Origin: Ottelia alismoides
Lineage: Eukaryota; Streptophyta; Magnoliopsida; Alismatales; Hydrocharitaceae
Direction: 5' to 3'
DNA length: 64,000 nucleotides
Assembly (NCBI GenBank): GCA_037367405.1
Contig: JAZKJV010000297.1
Location: forward strand, 1,860,001-1,924,000
This document shows, piece after piece, positions 23,666 through 37,900 of the stretch. Within the stretch, counting starts at the first letter, position 1, and the number at the start of each line of letters is the position of its first letter. The notes under the pieces are model-generated. The model saw only the letters and a list, made by a program, of their open reading frames with translations. It was not told the DNA's origin and did no database searches. Position numbers and translations under genes: made by a program.

Positions 23666-26626
23666 ATCTAATAGCCAGGGCCACTATTGAGTTTCTTTGA
23701 TTTTTATATGGTTTTGGTGGTCTGATCTCACATTTTTCTTGTTGATCCGATTGGTTTCCGAGATCTGGGTCGCAACGACCCTTGATCTATTTTATTCACC
23801 CGAGTCTTGGTGATTTTTTGGCTCATCAGTAAAGTATGGTCATCAAGAAAATATGGCTTAATCAATTCTGGCTCCGTGCTAATAGTGGATGGATCTGTCA
23901 CTGAAGTACTTACCATTAACTGATTCGACTATGGAGTCGGATTGTCAAAAGTATCCGAGCAATCGATTAAAGGGAACACCTGACTCATCGTCCTCATCTT
24001 CTGATTGTCCCAAAGAGGAAAGGACTGACATGCCTAGTCGGGCCTCTGTGTCATCGAAGATGTAGGGGGATGCACTCTCTGTATGATATGCACCTTATTA
24101 TTCATTGCAAAGGATCTCACAAACTGTTTCATGTACAAGATTCTCTCAAGAGGAGAGGGACTCATCTGTGTTGATTGGGTTATGTATCCATGGCCCAATG
24201 GTGTCTACATGAACACAATCTGCTTCTGACAAGTGTATGTTGGACTCAAAATCAGGCTCTCCCACCTTGTTTGCTTTATCTCTAGCTCCTCATCTCCTCT
24301 TGGAATTTGGAATTGAATCTTCCCGACCTTATAGTCAAATAAGGCCCATGTTGTCCTTAGGAAGAGCCTTACAAGTTAGAAATTGGTTGATGCCACCTAT
24401 GACGGTTCTCACTTTAACAAAGATGAGGATGTTGTATGGGAGATTTTTTAGGAGATGGCCGAAGGAGAGGCTGCTCAATCCTCATCACATGCTTACATGA
24501 AGGTGCCCACAACCAACCACAAGCCTATCAATATGGCAGCTCATGTAGAGTACATGGATGAGAGCTCCAACCTAAGCATCATTGGGATCCACTTGTCCAA
24601 AGTGGCATATCATTGAGAAGTAGTCACAGGACCTCGAAAAACCTTCTGTAATTGATAAGTGAACCCAGGGTCTAGACAAGCTCGATCAGATTGCTACACA
24701 GTTGGAGTTTCTTTTTTAGGACCATCAGGCGCCTGCAACTCGGTGTCATCTACCATCGAGACTCCTGTTGAGCAGAAGAAGCATGCATTGACACAAACTC
24801 CCTTAGTTGAGTCCCCTGCCATCTCAGCCTATCCTCACGTATACTACATGCAGGACCTTGAGCAACAACCACCACAACTGCAGACCTAGATGGTGTTGTA
24901 CCAGCCTGAGCCCCATCTAGTGTATGAGGAGCAATTCTTTCCACCACCACCATAGATCCAAGAATTATATGGTGTGTGGGACAATGAACAACAGTTGACC
25001 CATCCCAAGGGACAATCTCGAGGTTAGAACTAGGTCAATGAACCATACCACCAACAACAGCAGGAAGGAAGGAGCTTCCAACCCTACCAATCCGAATACT
25101 AGCATCTTCTGTAGTTTGGAACATATATAGGTAGGGATATCAACCACCGAGCTACCGACAACCACATCACTAGTAGCAGCCAATTGCTCAGCAACAGAAT
25201 TCATATTCCTCTCACCAATATCAACCGTACTCTTCTTGTCCCCATCCTCACCACTACTCTCATGGTTCTTAGTAGCAACCTCCCCCACACTATCAGAGTT
25301 AGAGGCCCATCAAGATGAATCTTTTGAGACAACACCAGTGAACCTGACTCTTGCATTCTTGGAGCAACTCATGAAAAACATGGTTGAAATGAGCCAAAAG
25401 ATTGACGACCTAACAACTGCTAAAATTATCATTCCAGCTCAGGTCGAGGCCAATCCAAACGATTTCCGACGTAAGGATTAGGTATCTTGCGTTGTTCTTC
25501 CTGATTCAAATGGAAATAATTTGTTCATATCTAACACTATTACTTTCATGAGTGGTAGAGACTTAATCGATATGCTACAATGAAGGGAAAACATCTTTCA
25601 TCTAATGGCGGACCATCAGCCAGGCTAGCAGTAGGAGACAACCACATTTTTGGAAGAGCACCATCAACAAAAAAAGTATAAAAAATGAAGAAAATACAAA
25701 AAGACAAAAAGACAACCATGACCTAGACTAAGTGGATACCACCCGACCTTAGAGAGGCCCTAAATGCAGTAGATCCAACGCCAACCAACAAAGCCGAGCC
25801 TGATTTTTTGTCCACTACATGTGGAAGATTTTACACATTTTTTCATCTACCTGTAAACAATGATTTGGACAATATTTTGAATGAAAAAGTTTCGGATTCT
25901 CTACATATTTCATTCCCTGAAGCATAGAAGAAGATGAAAAAAGTTTAAAATTTGAAAAATACTTTGTTTGATCTGTCGATTGTGGAAATCATACAGAACT
26001 TGATCTCGAATATGCCATTAATGAAAGCCATGGAGTACATACCACCAATAAAGAAAGAACTTAAAGAGCATGTTCAACAAGGCACCAACCTCGGCCCCAC
26101 AACTCCAGAAGCCAGAATGGGAAACCTAAAAAACATATCCTCACCAAGACAACCGTAAAACGCCATCAGCAATGTCCCAAATAAGAAGAATGACAAGGAG
26201 CGCCACTCATACAGGTGTCACATGTTTAATCAGGAGTCCGAGTGAACATTGCTCAACAATGGGTCTTCTGTCAATATAATGCTAGATTCTTTGTTCAAAG
26301 AATTTGGGATAGGACCACTCAACCAACCAAGATGATTTTGTAGGTCGCAGACAAATCAGTTAAATGGCCTAGGGGCATGTTGCAAGAAGCGATCATCACT
26401 ATTCAAGGGATCCAGTTCCTTATCGATTTTGTTGTGCTAGGCATAGACATCTCCACACCTCTGCTCCATACCCCCATCATCCTTGGCCAGTCGTTCCTCC
26501 GAACCACCAAGGAAGTAGTGAACTACGACATGGGAGAGATTACATTCAGCTCCAGCAACAACAAAATGCGGATAGAAACTGTGCTTGAGCCAAACCCTAC
26601 AAAAGGTTGCATCTGAGGTAAGTGTG
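23666..26626 (+). pseudogene. Athila-like gag-protease remnant, element E2
   Basis: Leader followed by a broken gag-protease region. At 24,395-24,455 the YDGSHFNKDEDVVWEIF stretch matches the Athila gag C-terminal part. At 25,330-25,480 FLEQLMKNMVEMSQKIDDL is the helical linker, and at 25,960-26,060 the MPLMKAMEYIPP stretch resembles the conserved segment before the protease. The protease-like segment is at 26,377-26,616. Many stops interrupt the frame. No pol follows: an LTR starts at 26,627. Confidence 0.65.
26377..26616 (+). pseudogene. Retroviral-type aspartic protease remnant (E2)
   Basis: FLIDFVVLGIDIST then IILGQSFLRTTKEVVNYDMGEITF follows the Athila protease C-terminal half (FVVLD...ILGRPFLAT...D...GE). 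The catalytic DTG-like half lies upstream in degraded sequence and cannot be read with confidence. Confidence 0.65.
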
Positions 26627-29600
26627 TGATGAATATGTGATTCATCACCTCTAAAAGTTTAAAATAGAGCTTCGTTCCCGAGTAATTAACTGCAATTCTT
26701 CATTTATCATGCATTTTTATCATTTACACACTTAGAGTTAAGTTTTGCATTTCAACATTCATTTTTGCATTAAATAAGAAGCCAAATTACCTTATAATTA
26801 TCTCATGTATTATACCATATTTTTTCTTATTTTTATTTTTTTCACTTACTCAAATTTGCATAGAATCAACCCTATAGTTTACATATTACAAATAGTAATA
26901 AATAAAAAATACCAAAAATACTAACATTTAAAATTACCCAATAAAACCCTAACCCTAGTTTGAGACTACAAACCTTAAAATATGAATATCTCTCTCATAC
27001 ATATTCCTGGGACCTCTACTTACTTTTGAATTAATATACGTTTAATTACCTTTAAAATAAGATCAAATTTAAAAGAATAAGAGTTCATATGTGAAACTTG
27101 GATTTTTGGACACCTCATTGTATATTGTACATATGTTCCCTTTATCTTCTTAATTTTATCTTTTCATTTTCTTTCTGATTAAACAAAATTAGATTAACTT
27201 GTAACTATTTATTTTATATTTTATCTGATTTTATTTTGATTTTTTTTTATCTTATTTAAAAATGATAAAAGAAATTCGCAAAAATAAAAATACAGTATTT
27301 TATATCTATAGGATATCACCAAAATACTTGTTGTACATAAAATTTCTTTTGGTTTTTGGTGCTTCACAAAATTATAGATCTCATCGAGATGATCAACTTT
27401 CATGTTGACCACTTTTTGATTTGAACTCTTTTGTTATTTCTTTTTTATTTTTCTTTGTATTTAGTTTTTTAATTTCTCTAGGAGCAACACGTGACCGCTC
27501 CTAGAGTTGCAGCGTGCCACCCCCATTTGCTTTATTATTAATTTTAATTTTATTTTATTTAATCATCATTATTATATTTCTTGCTCTTATTTATTTTATT
27601 TATTTTATTTACACATTTTAATTAATTAATTAATTACTTATTTTATTATTTTATTCTTTTACTCATTCATTCATTTATTTCTTTAATAATGATGTTTTAT
27701 TTCTATTTTTAATTTTCATTTTTCATTTATTTATTTTTAGTTTTATTGCCATGTGGCTACTCCTGGACGTGCCATGTGGCGACCCCTCTTCCCCCTCTCC
27801 TTCTTCTTGCACGTCTCTTCCTCCGTAGGACCCGATCATATGCCTACACCCCTTGCATGTGGCGTGCAACCGCGGGCTACCGTAGCTACCTCCTGCGATC
27901 GCGCAATTGAACCCTCCCCACTCCGCTTCTCCCTATATCAATTTAAATCACGTAACTCTCACACCATCCCCTCGATCTCCCATCTTCACATGATCTGCAA
28001 ACATCAGCTTTTGTACCCAACGATACATAAAGGGTCGAAGACCTCCCTTCATGCGCGGTATCCCCCATTGAAAGGGGAAGACACCAGCTTCGAGCTCAAT
28101 GTTGGTGATGACAACCTTGGGGCTGACTTGAAGGCGATGACGACCATATTTTCTTTGACCTACAGTAAGATCGATTGGGTTTCACCTTGTTGTTACAATG
28201 GATCCATCGATGATTGCGAAGCTTCTTTAAGCCCTTCATCAGCTCGAATTGAGGCGACAAAAAGAGTTGCACCACCGAGTACCTCATCCCCCAAGCGAAC
28301 CAAACCTTCTTTCTTCCCCTTCCTTCTTCCTCTTTCTTTTTTTCCTCATCTATTACTTCTTCTTCATATGCTTCCATGGTCATCGAGCCACCTACATCGG
28401 CCATGCCCTCGTTATCGGCCTTCATCACCACCATGCTACACACCAAGCTCCGCTTGCCTAGGCTCTTTGCCGACCAGTGCGAGTCATCCTTGACACCCAT
28501 TCCACGATCTGCATCACCCTTGGGCTTCTCCACCGCTTTCCATCAGGTGACCCTCTAGCTGTCAATGACTCCAGATCATCACCACATCTCCCCATCGCGA
28601 CGTGCCTCCGTTCATCATCGCCACCTAGGTCGTGTGTCGGTGGAGTCCTTCAGCGACCACGGCATCGCCACCACAAGCCACCCTCTGCCCTCCGTGGTCG
28701 CAACCTAATCCTTCGGCCTCAATCCCCTCGGGATGCATGCCCCCTCATACCGAATGCCACTATTTCACCAGCCCTCATCCCCACCTCACTTGCAAGGCAC
28801 GTGGCGGTGGAGGAAACTTACTACCGTGCACCGCTAACAACCACGTATCTCGTCAAGGCCCTCCCCATCTAGGGCACATGCAAGGCACATGGCCCTCGAA
28901 GAAACTGTACGGACACCCCTCGTGCTATCCGTGAAATTTCAATGAAGTCCTCGCTGAGCATGCGCGCGACATGTGCCACTGGAACTTTTGTAGAAGCTCG
29001 TAGCATGTCTTAGTAATAGCATTTGAGTCCCCACATTTACATTTCTTTCGGTTTCTTTATATATAAAACTGCATTTAGAACCTTGAGTTTGTGTCACGTT
29101 TTGTGAGTCATTTTGTCATCATTTTATTATTCTAAAATGTGTGCATTGTATAACAACTTACGACCATTGTGGATGGTTGATTGGATTTTGTGAAATGTGG
29201 TTGATTTAATATAATTATTATTTTGGAAAATTACATATTTTATCTATTATGGGAACTGGAATTAATATAAAATTAATTATTGCTCAAACAATTCCCAAAA
29301 ATTCATAGTAGGTAGATTTTAGTATGTTTATATTGTATGCAAAAATCATTACAATTGCACGCATATCAAGGTCAGAATAAAATAAATTGTGATTTGGTTA
29401 ATTGATTTTTAGTATATTGTAAACTTAATATTTTTAGTATTTATAATTTTCCTGGATATCTCTCACATAGACTTATCTAGGATATTTTTTTAGAGAAATA
29501 AATTAGTTTGCTATTTATTAAAATTAATTTGTGAAAAATCACCATACATACATGCATCATTCATTCATTGTTAATTAACATTGCATTAGAAAATTTCAAA

Positions 29601-29971
29601 AAATTACAGAGCGTTAAATTTCATTATTCTTCATATTCTGGCAAGGTTTTAGGATTTTTAGATATTGTTTAATAATAAATTACATTTTAACCCCTAGACT
29701 TTCTTGAATTTGCAGTTCATTTATTAATTGCATAAAAATTAATAAAGTACTTCCTGAAAATCTCAATTCTAGATTGACTATTAATCAACCTAAGGATAGA
29801 ATTGTTCCCTTGAATTCGACATTGGGCTTACCCAAGTAAAATATAAATTTGACCGCTCACTTTTATTGAACAAATTAATTAAGTATTTTTTTATTATTCT
29901 AATTGCCCACCTAAAATGTACATTTTCATTGTTAATTCCACATAAATATTTCGATAACTTTGTTTTTTTCA
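26627..29971 (+). mobile_element. Athila-like giant 5' LTR, element E1 (plus), near complete
   Basis: A 3,345-bp LTR starting TGATGAATATGTGATTCATC and ending TTCA just before a primer-binding site. It matches the LTR at 59,736-62,996 along its length: the start block, the block at 26,960-27,110, the GATCTCATCGAGATGATCAA block near 27,375, and the leader-proximal GGGCTTACCCAAG block near 29,825. Position 29,345 also matches E3. The middle (27,750-28,900) is GC-richer. A 246-codon open frame at 27,753-28,493 lies wholly in the LTR and has no recognisable domain, so I do not call it a gene. Confidence 0.75.
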
Positions 29972-29973
29972 AA

Positions 29974-29991
29974 TGGCACCATTTCTAGGGA
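29974..29991 (+). other. Primer-binding site (tRNA-Asp type), element E1, decayed
   Basis: TGGCACCATTTCTAGGGA, two bases after the LTR end, aligned with the canonical TGGCGCCGTTGCCGGGGA and carrying several substitutions. Confidence 0.6.
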
Positions 29992-32075
29992 GGCACGGCT
30001 TATGTTGATTTTTAGATAATTTAGTTTTTAGTTTTTTCCGCCCCCGGGTAGTCTGATCTCCGATTTTTCTTGTAACTGTCACTCTAGTTATTTTCTTACA
30101 TTTTATTTATTTATTTATTTATTTTTCTTTTCTTTATTTTATTTTATTTTATGTCTATCTCTCCTTGACCCTTATCTTATTTTTGTACAAGGGACTCGAT
30201 GCGATGAAGTGAGCGCATAGGTGGTCAAGCAACTCAGAAGCATCGGTGGCTGGTTTACACATTAAAATTAATATCGATTCGAGTCGTGATAAAGTGTAGA
30301 GTCTAGAATTTTATTTTCTACAATTATTTCGATTTTAATTAATTTCCAATAATGAGGTAATTTCATATTTTCATAGGATTTTGTTTGGGATATCGCGTGT
30401 GTACACGGAAACATGGGCATTATTCTTGTGGTGTGCCAAGACCTGTTTCATTCTCCAGTGAGAGTGGGGCTCGACTTGAGCGGCTCATTGGTTAGACTTG
30501 CACAAGCGGTTTTTGGAGCTTTTTATAGGTTTTATCTACTCATGCTCGTAAAATCTAGGACCACATATTCACAATTAATAATATGCACCTTAGATCATTC
30601 TACTTAGTCCAACTGAAACTAATTCTTCCTCGCTAATAGAACTTTCTGCTATGTGCGGTTTCATCGCATGCATTTCATTTAGTGTAAAAGCTTTCAAATT
30701 CTATATTACACCTCGCACGTAGAGTGCGAGGATCATTGTAAGTCTTCTGAACTGGGCATGCGTCATTGATTTTATCGTTGCATTGACTTTTCTCAACCTC
30801 CTTCCCCTTGGTTTTACAACGTAGGATTAAAGAAAATTGGGACTGGATGTTAGTCATGCTCTGTATGGTGGATTTATATAAGTCATAGTTAAACTTAAAA
30901 TCAGGACCGGTAATATAATTTGGACCAAAAAATTGCATTAAAAATGAAATTGTTAGCAGGAGAGCAACCCCGTCATTGTACACATTTTATACTGCTTGGT
31001 AAGAGGTGAGAGGTGAGCACGCATCCCTAAGATAATGCCCAAAACCCACATCTTAATCTTGTGTAAATGACTACAACTTATTTTATCACTTAACGAAAAT
31101 CGAAATGATAATGGTCAGACCTTTGCGACCGTCATTCTGTTGAGTTGGTGAAACTCGGGTTTGGTCTTACGTTTGTTTTGAGTTTGTCCATGTGTGTTGT
31201 TCCTTTGTGTAATTTCATATTTTTACATTGATTTGCTATAATTCCTTCTCGAAGATGTCGGCTCATTGATTTCTGCATCGATCATCTTCACTATCTTTCT
31301 CCTCCATGAACCCTCTCTTCGAGATGGATTCCCCACCCCATTCAACTATGACGTCAGACCTCCTACCAACTTCCTGGCCCCTTATTCCTTCCAGCAGAAC
31401 CCATTCTTTTTAAGACAGATCCTGATCATCCATTGTTCTTCTCTCCATCTCACCCTAGACAAGAAGTCAGACCTCCGACCGACTTCTCCACACTTCTCAC
31501 CTACCCCTCCTTATTACACCTCGGATCCACTCCTATCCTTGATTGATTAACCATATAATCGAGAGCTTATTGGAATTCATGAATCATTTGAAGAAAAAAA
31601 TGCTATTAAGATAGATGATTGGAAGAGTTACCAACGCCCATAAACCTCATTTAACTCTCAAATGGTTGTTGGGATGGGACCACAAATTACACATATATTT
31701 CCTGACCGAACCTTAGGGTATAACATGGTTGAACCAAGGAACTGAATGTAGAGGCATGCACACTATGATGTTTCGAACTTGATTGAATTTAGAGATCAAG
31801 CTCACATTGACACGCCATTCAGTGAGCCTACACATACCAGGGACTGAACCCATAAGTTAGATCTACAAGCTGCTTTTATATCGAATCATTTACATGAGTC
31901 TCCAACCAAGATATTTCATATTGATGGTCTCTACTCAACTCAGTACTACATGCCGGAGTCAAGGTATGTTAAGTATGAGACATCGTATACTTTGCATTAT
32001 CCTTTAACTGAGAAGATCTCTCCCATGATTTGTCTTGGGAACAATATGGAGGATGTCATTTCCAGATAGTCTTAA
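29992..32075 (+). other. E1 leader and degraded internal region
   Basis: The leader matches the one after 63,017: GGGTAGTCTGATC near 30,045, the CTCGCTAATAGAACT block near 30,631, and CATTTAGTGTAAAA near 30,675. From about 31,255 a short open stretch begins with a possible gag start, but no gag motif survives. 31,560-32,070 has open pieces (for example YETSYTLHYPLTEK near 31,972) that I cannot assign. The element is cut off by copia sequence after about 32,300. Confidence 0.45.
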
Positions 32076-32319
32076 CATAAAATAATGTCTTACCGTACTT
32101 GGTATCAGTTATACATGATTTTGAACTCAATTTTAGTAAAGTAAAAATTATGAGTATGGTATTTTATACAAAAAAGCTATTTGGCATATTTTGATTTATT
32201 TTTTATAATTTATGTGATTTATGGAACATTACATTTATGAGTATTATAAATGTTGAATTGTCTACCTTTATTCATCATGTGATAAGTGAAGGATATGAGA
32301 ATAACCTCAAACACATTAC

Positions 32320-34908
32320 GAAAATGTGAGGATCGCATCGAATGCGATCGGGAGCGACTAATCGCACTAGTTGCTCCAGGAAGCAGAATTAAAAAAATTA
32401 ATTCGATGAAATCACATGATCCAAGAACACTTATTGGATCATTTCATTTAAACCACAATTAGGTATTAAGGTTATCCCTTGAAGCGTGATTGCAATCGAG
32501 TCTCTAAATGAAGAGACCTCATGTCTCAATTTCGATCCGACGGAGGAGACGCGTGTGTACATGTTGATGCGACAGTGCTCCTCACAATCCATGTTGATGA
32601 TCCAAGCAGTGAATCTCCTGATCTCGTCACTTGAGTCTTCACGAGGGAAGCACACTGAAGAAGATGGAGATCCATGAGCAAGCAATCTGACAGCATAACG
32701 ATGATGCTGCAGCGATAACAACTTTCTCTCTAGTATAGAGAGAATGGCCACCCAAGTGAGAGAGAAATAGATGACATGTAGAGAATGGGAGAGAGAGAGT
32801 GAGAGTATTCGTTGTTGAAGTCATCACTTGAAGAGCAAGGGGTGCCTCTTCTTATATAGGATTTTGGGAGTCCGTGGATCCCAACCCATGGACATCACAT
32901 AATCAATGGATGAGATTGATTTGCGTTTCTTTCAATGTCCATGATGTTGTTGCAAAAAACAAACAACAATTTATTTAATTTAAATTAATTTATATTGATA
33001 AATCAATATAATTAATTTCAAATTCAATTTATTTGACTAGTATTGAGATAATGAGGAGACTAACCTCATCGCCTAAAAAGGGGGGATGACCACCCCTCTC
33101 CTCATGGAGATAAGTGGTCATCCACCCTCTTGGGGTGGAATGAGTCTCCCCTCAATTTCTCATGAGATGTCACTATCTCATGATATCTCCAAATTTTACA
33201 ACAATACCTGTTGTAAATAATGTCACAAAATAATTCATAATTATCTTGTCAATATTCAACCATGTCATTAGAATTATATGAATCATGTTCACAACCCAAA
33301 ATGAAATGAATTATATTTTCCATTAATCATTCAATGTGAATACAATTCACATTAATAATTAATCAACAAATATAAATCACAATAGGCTCTCTCTAGTAAA
33401 TTATAAATCATATTTATAATATATATGATTAATATTGATAGTACTATCCACATTATTTATATCCACGATAATCAAATCACATTTAATCATCTTAGATCTC
33501 TATTCTCATGCGTTCACATTATTCACATCTTTGATAATTAAATCACATTTAATTATCTTAGATAACTCTCCTTATAATATGAATCAAATACATATTACTC
33601 ATGATAATTAAATCACATTTAATTATCAGATTTCTCAATACTTGGATATATATAATATCAAGAATGAAATTATACATGAACTCTTTCAAGGATAATACGG
33701 TATCTCTATCGATACTTGGAGATAAGGACAAGGCGATTGTATTGTTCCACATATAGTGACTTGGATATTGAGATCAATTCTCTAATCTATATCTTGCGAA
33801 CCTCTCATAGATGCTTTATTAGATAAAGACCATAAATTAAATCTTCTTATTGCATCTGAATCACATCTAGATAATAGTCCAATATTTGGACCAAAATCAG
33901 ATCACTTCTCTACTAAGAGGAGTCACTAAAATCCAGACTCGTTTCATCACTCCCTAGGAATGGAAGCATCATAGTTATATAATCGTTTATGATCACATCA
34001 ACCTCAGGTATTCCTATTATATGTATATCCTGCATACTAGAAGACCCAGAATAAACCAGAAGTATAAGATCAATTTTACACTGTCTACTTCAGAGTATTA
34101 TTATTAAGTTTCTCATTTGATCATTGGGAGTCGGTATAGATCATATACTTTCCAAAATCATATATCATACCTAGGTGTTGATCATTCACTTTCCAAAAGC
34201 ATTTATCAAACCCTACAAATTCAGTCAAGCTTCCAAAGAGAGACGACTGCGCATGGAATTTGATTCTTCCCAATATCTCATGAGTGCGTTCATATCTTTT
34301 GGTTCAGTAATGAACATGTATGATCCCTTTGAGAGACCATATTAGTCATATGTCCTTGCATGTACACCAACGCGTCGGTGTATAGACCTTGGTTAGGTCA
34401 TCAACCTATTGGTCTGCCAAATGTACATACTCAGACATATAATAACATATATGTCTCCAGTCAGAGGATGCGTGCCTATTTCATGATAGCATACAATAGG
34501 ACTTTGGTTATCTCGATCTTGTTAAGTCAACTATTTGACCTAACTACTCTGATACCTCTGAATCTCTATTCCTATGCAGTGGTCCTACATCAAGAGGTCG
34601 ATTAGATATCAACATTTAGAGAAAGGATTGCCATCTTCTTCTCAGGCTAGAGATCCTCTCTTAATAATCATTTGACGGTACTTGATGAGTCCTCGATCTA
34701 ACTCTTTAGATATTCATCCAAGCACTAGCCTATATAATTCAATAATGGAATCAACAGCTTTAAGATCATTAAGATGACCATGGTACATAACTCTATTGTA
34801 CTGAGGGACCTATTAAGAAAATTAGTTAATCTTCATTTCAGATCTGGGAAAAATATTCATAATACCATTTATTTCATAATAGCTCGTCGTGGGCTCACAT
34901 GTACAACA
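32320..34908 (-). mobile_element. Copia-type LTR (minus orientation)
   Basis: Read on the minus strand it begins TGTTGTACATGTGAGCCCAC at 34,908, directly after a polypurine-like GTGGGAGCT. It contains a TATATAAG promoter box near 32,855-32,862. The lower end (about 32,320) is approximate. The first 750 bp are repeated at 38,410-39,157 and, inverted, at 9,643-10,262. Confidence 0.55.
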
Positions 34909-37900
34909 AGCTCCCACTAGCCTAGAGAGCCACTAATGGGCTAATCTTTAAACACACACTCATGTGACAATCATAGGCTATATAAGTCACTCTGTTCCCA
35001 AGAGGCTACGCCAAGTCCTTTTACGACACTTACTTATCCCAGTAACAGTGCTCACATTCAATGCGAATGTTGCATCTTATGCAACCAATTCACAATTTTG
35101 TCAGTTATAGTGTCCTTGACACTACAACCCAATAATTATTATAACCAGTATTTCCATAATCCTCATCAGAATACCCTTATTCCTAGAGATCTCTATCACC
35201 TAGGGTATCCGCATTTAAGACCTTTACATCACTATCGATAAAGTCTTAAGTTCTTGAAAATAAGACTTCCAGATCACTATCTCTAAGTCTTTTCATCTTA
35301 GAGATATTGTTATGACCTCAATCATGTGTTTTATCTCCACAGTAGGATTAGTAACAGTTTACTATTCTCACTGCATGGTAGACGTCTGGCTTTTGTACAC
35401 ATTTATCATACACTTGGCTTATCATAACTGATGCACAAGGGCAAACCGTTCTAGCATTCAATTCCTCAACTCCTTGAGGTGCTATCCCTTTAGACAGGTC
35501 AATACCATATCTTAAGGAAAAGAAGCCTTTCATAGAATTTTCCAAAAAATAGAAATATCCAAGGTTGTTGTACATGTGACTATTCTAATGCCCTCTCCTC
35601 TTTTCTTCTGAACAACTTCAGACCTAAGATCCAAGAGGTGTCCTTGAGATCAAATCTCAAGGTATGGAATAGCCATATTATAAAACACTTATTTTTACAC
35701 TTATATCATTCCAAATGATTAGGATATCATATACATTTAACATGACGAACACAATGGCACTCCCACTAAGCTTCATATGGTTCATCAAGATTCTATATGA
35801 AATTATAGCAATTATAATTTCATCAAATCTGATGTTCCAACTACAAGAAGCTTATTTGAGTCCATGGATGGAGCTCTCTAGCTTGCACACCTTGCTTTCC
35901 TCAACCATGAAGCCTTGGGGATACTTCATGTGAATATCCTCAAGAGGTATCCATTGAGGATTGCAATATTGACTTCCATTTTGAAGATGGCGTAGTCAAG
36001 TTGTGTAGTTATAGTTAGCAGTATTTTGATGGGTTTAATCAAGGTCATTGAAGAGCAAGTCTCACCGTAAGCGATGTCTTCTCTTCAATGTATATCTTGT
36101 GGATATGAGTCCTGCTTTGAAGGTCACTACATTCTCATCAAGTTTCCTCTTTCTCTTGAAGATCAATTTACTCCTTAATGTGTCTTATCCATATAGGTAG
36201 ATCCTCGAGGGTTCATATACAATACAGGTATATGAAGTCTACTTTAGACTTTATTGCTAACATCCATCTTTCCATGACATGATCTTCAGAAGCTTCATCA
36301 CATGAACACAGATAATTGTCAGACTTAAGTGACACATGGAATCCATCCTCAAACTCATTTGAAGAGGTATGTGTGTTTCATCATTAATTGTCCTTTTAGT
36401 TTCTGATATTAGGAACCTAATTATCTTCTCAAGATTAGATGAGTTCCTTCACTTCATTTTCATCTTGATTCTCGAGAGTCTCATCCTCTAGAATCACATT
36501 CTCGAATATGAGATCTTTTACGAATCTCAAGGTCATAAAGTAGGTATCCAATACCATCCTTTATTTTTCTAATGAAGTAGCACTCTTTGGTGCTAGATTC
36601 TAGCTTACATTCATGGAATCTTATTAAGGATATATATTGCTCTCTCTACTACATATATACCTTGGATACTAAGAGGTAATTATGCTAATATCATTGGTCA
36701 AAAAATCATGTCACACATGATCAATTGTATCTCCCTACAACTCTATTGAGTTTAGGTGTATCAGGAGGTGTGAGATAGGAATGATATTCCTTTCTCCATA
36801 AGGTATTCCATGAATTCATCTAATGGGTACAAGATACCTAAGTGAGACCAATTCTTTTCATCTTCCTTCAAACTTTGGTTCTAAAACAAAATTGTGAAAT
36901 CTTTGAATATTTCAATATTTCTAAGGTGTAGGGAAGAAATCTCATATCACAAATAATCATCGAATGATATCACATATCAACAATGTTTATCATGATATAA
37001 GTGATCCACATACATCAATATGTATGAGATCTTGAATACCTTGGCATCTTAAAACAGTCCCAAAGAAAGGTGTATTGGACATTTTGCTTTGAATACAATA
37101 TTCACAAGTATGTAAGATTTGAAATTTTAGACATTCTAAAGCTTCATCTCTTAGTAGTCTATTGATCTCGTCAATAGATATATGTCCAAGGCTTGATGCC
37201 AGATCATTGTCAACTGATCTTCATCCTCCTATTGATCCTTTAAAGGTTTAATTTTCAGTATTAGAAATATTAATGAAGCATTCATTAATTTTTCTAATTT
37301 AGTAGAGTCCACTAAATGTTAAATTATTATCTGAAATATATCCATCATAACTCTCTATGATAGGTTTATTTCAGAATTCATGTTTATTTCCAGCATTTAG
37401 AAATAAACTATGAGTGTATCCTAATATCTAGGTCATGGAGACATTCTCTAAGACTAAGGAATCTCCTACTGAAAATTGAGAAGTCTATAAATACAATAGA
37501 GATTGTTGCAAAAATTGCATCAATATATATGTAGATGACTATCAAAACTTAAGATCAAATTTTCAGTTTTCTAAAACATATGCAACCAATTGCAAGTGTT
37601 ATTAGAAGAATGAGATACAATTATTAGACTTTTAATCTTATCCAATAAGAAGTCAATTTCAATGATTATATGTATATTATTCCGATGCACTATTCGAGTC
37701 CTTCTCTAAGGATTCTAGATAGACTAAATAGTCATACTATCAATGTATCAGTTTATTGCAGTATTGGCATTCGTCCAATTATTTGGATGTCATATGAAAA
37801 TTACAGAAGTACATTCAACTCCTTGATTTTCCTTCTTGCCTAGGTCAGAGCTTCCACTGCGCTCTCTTCATCTATAAACAACCATTGCTTAAGACAAAGG

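Noticed and set aside
27753..28493. 246-codon open frame
   Set aside because: It lies fully within the E1 LTR, in its GC-richer centre, and has low-complexity Ser/Pro/His text and no domain. The homologous LTR at 59,736 does not keep it.
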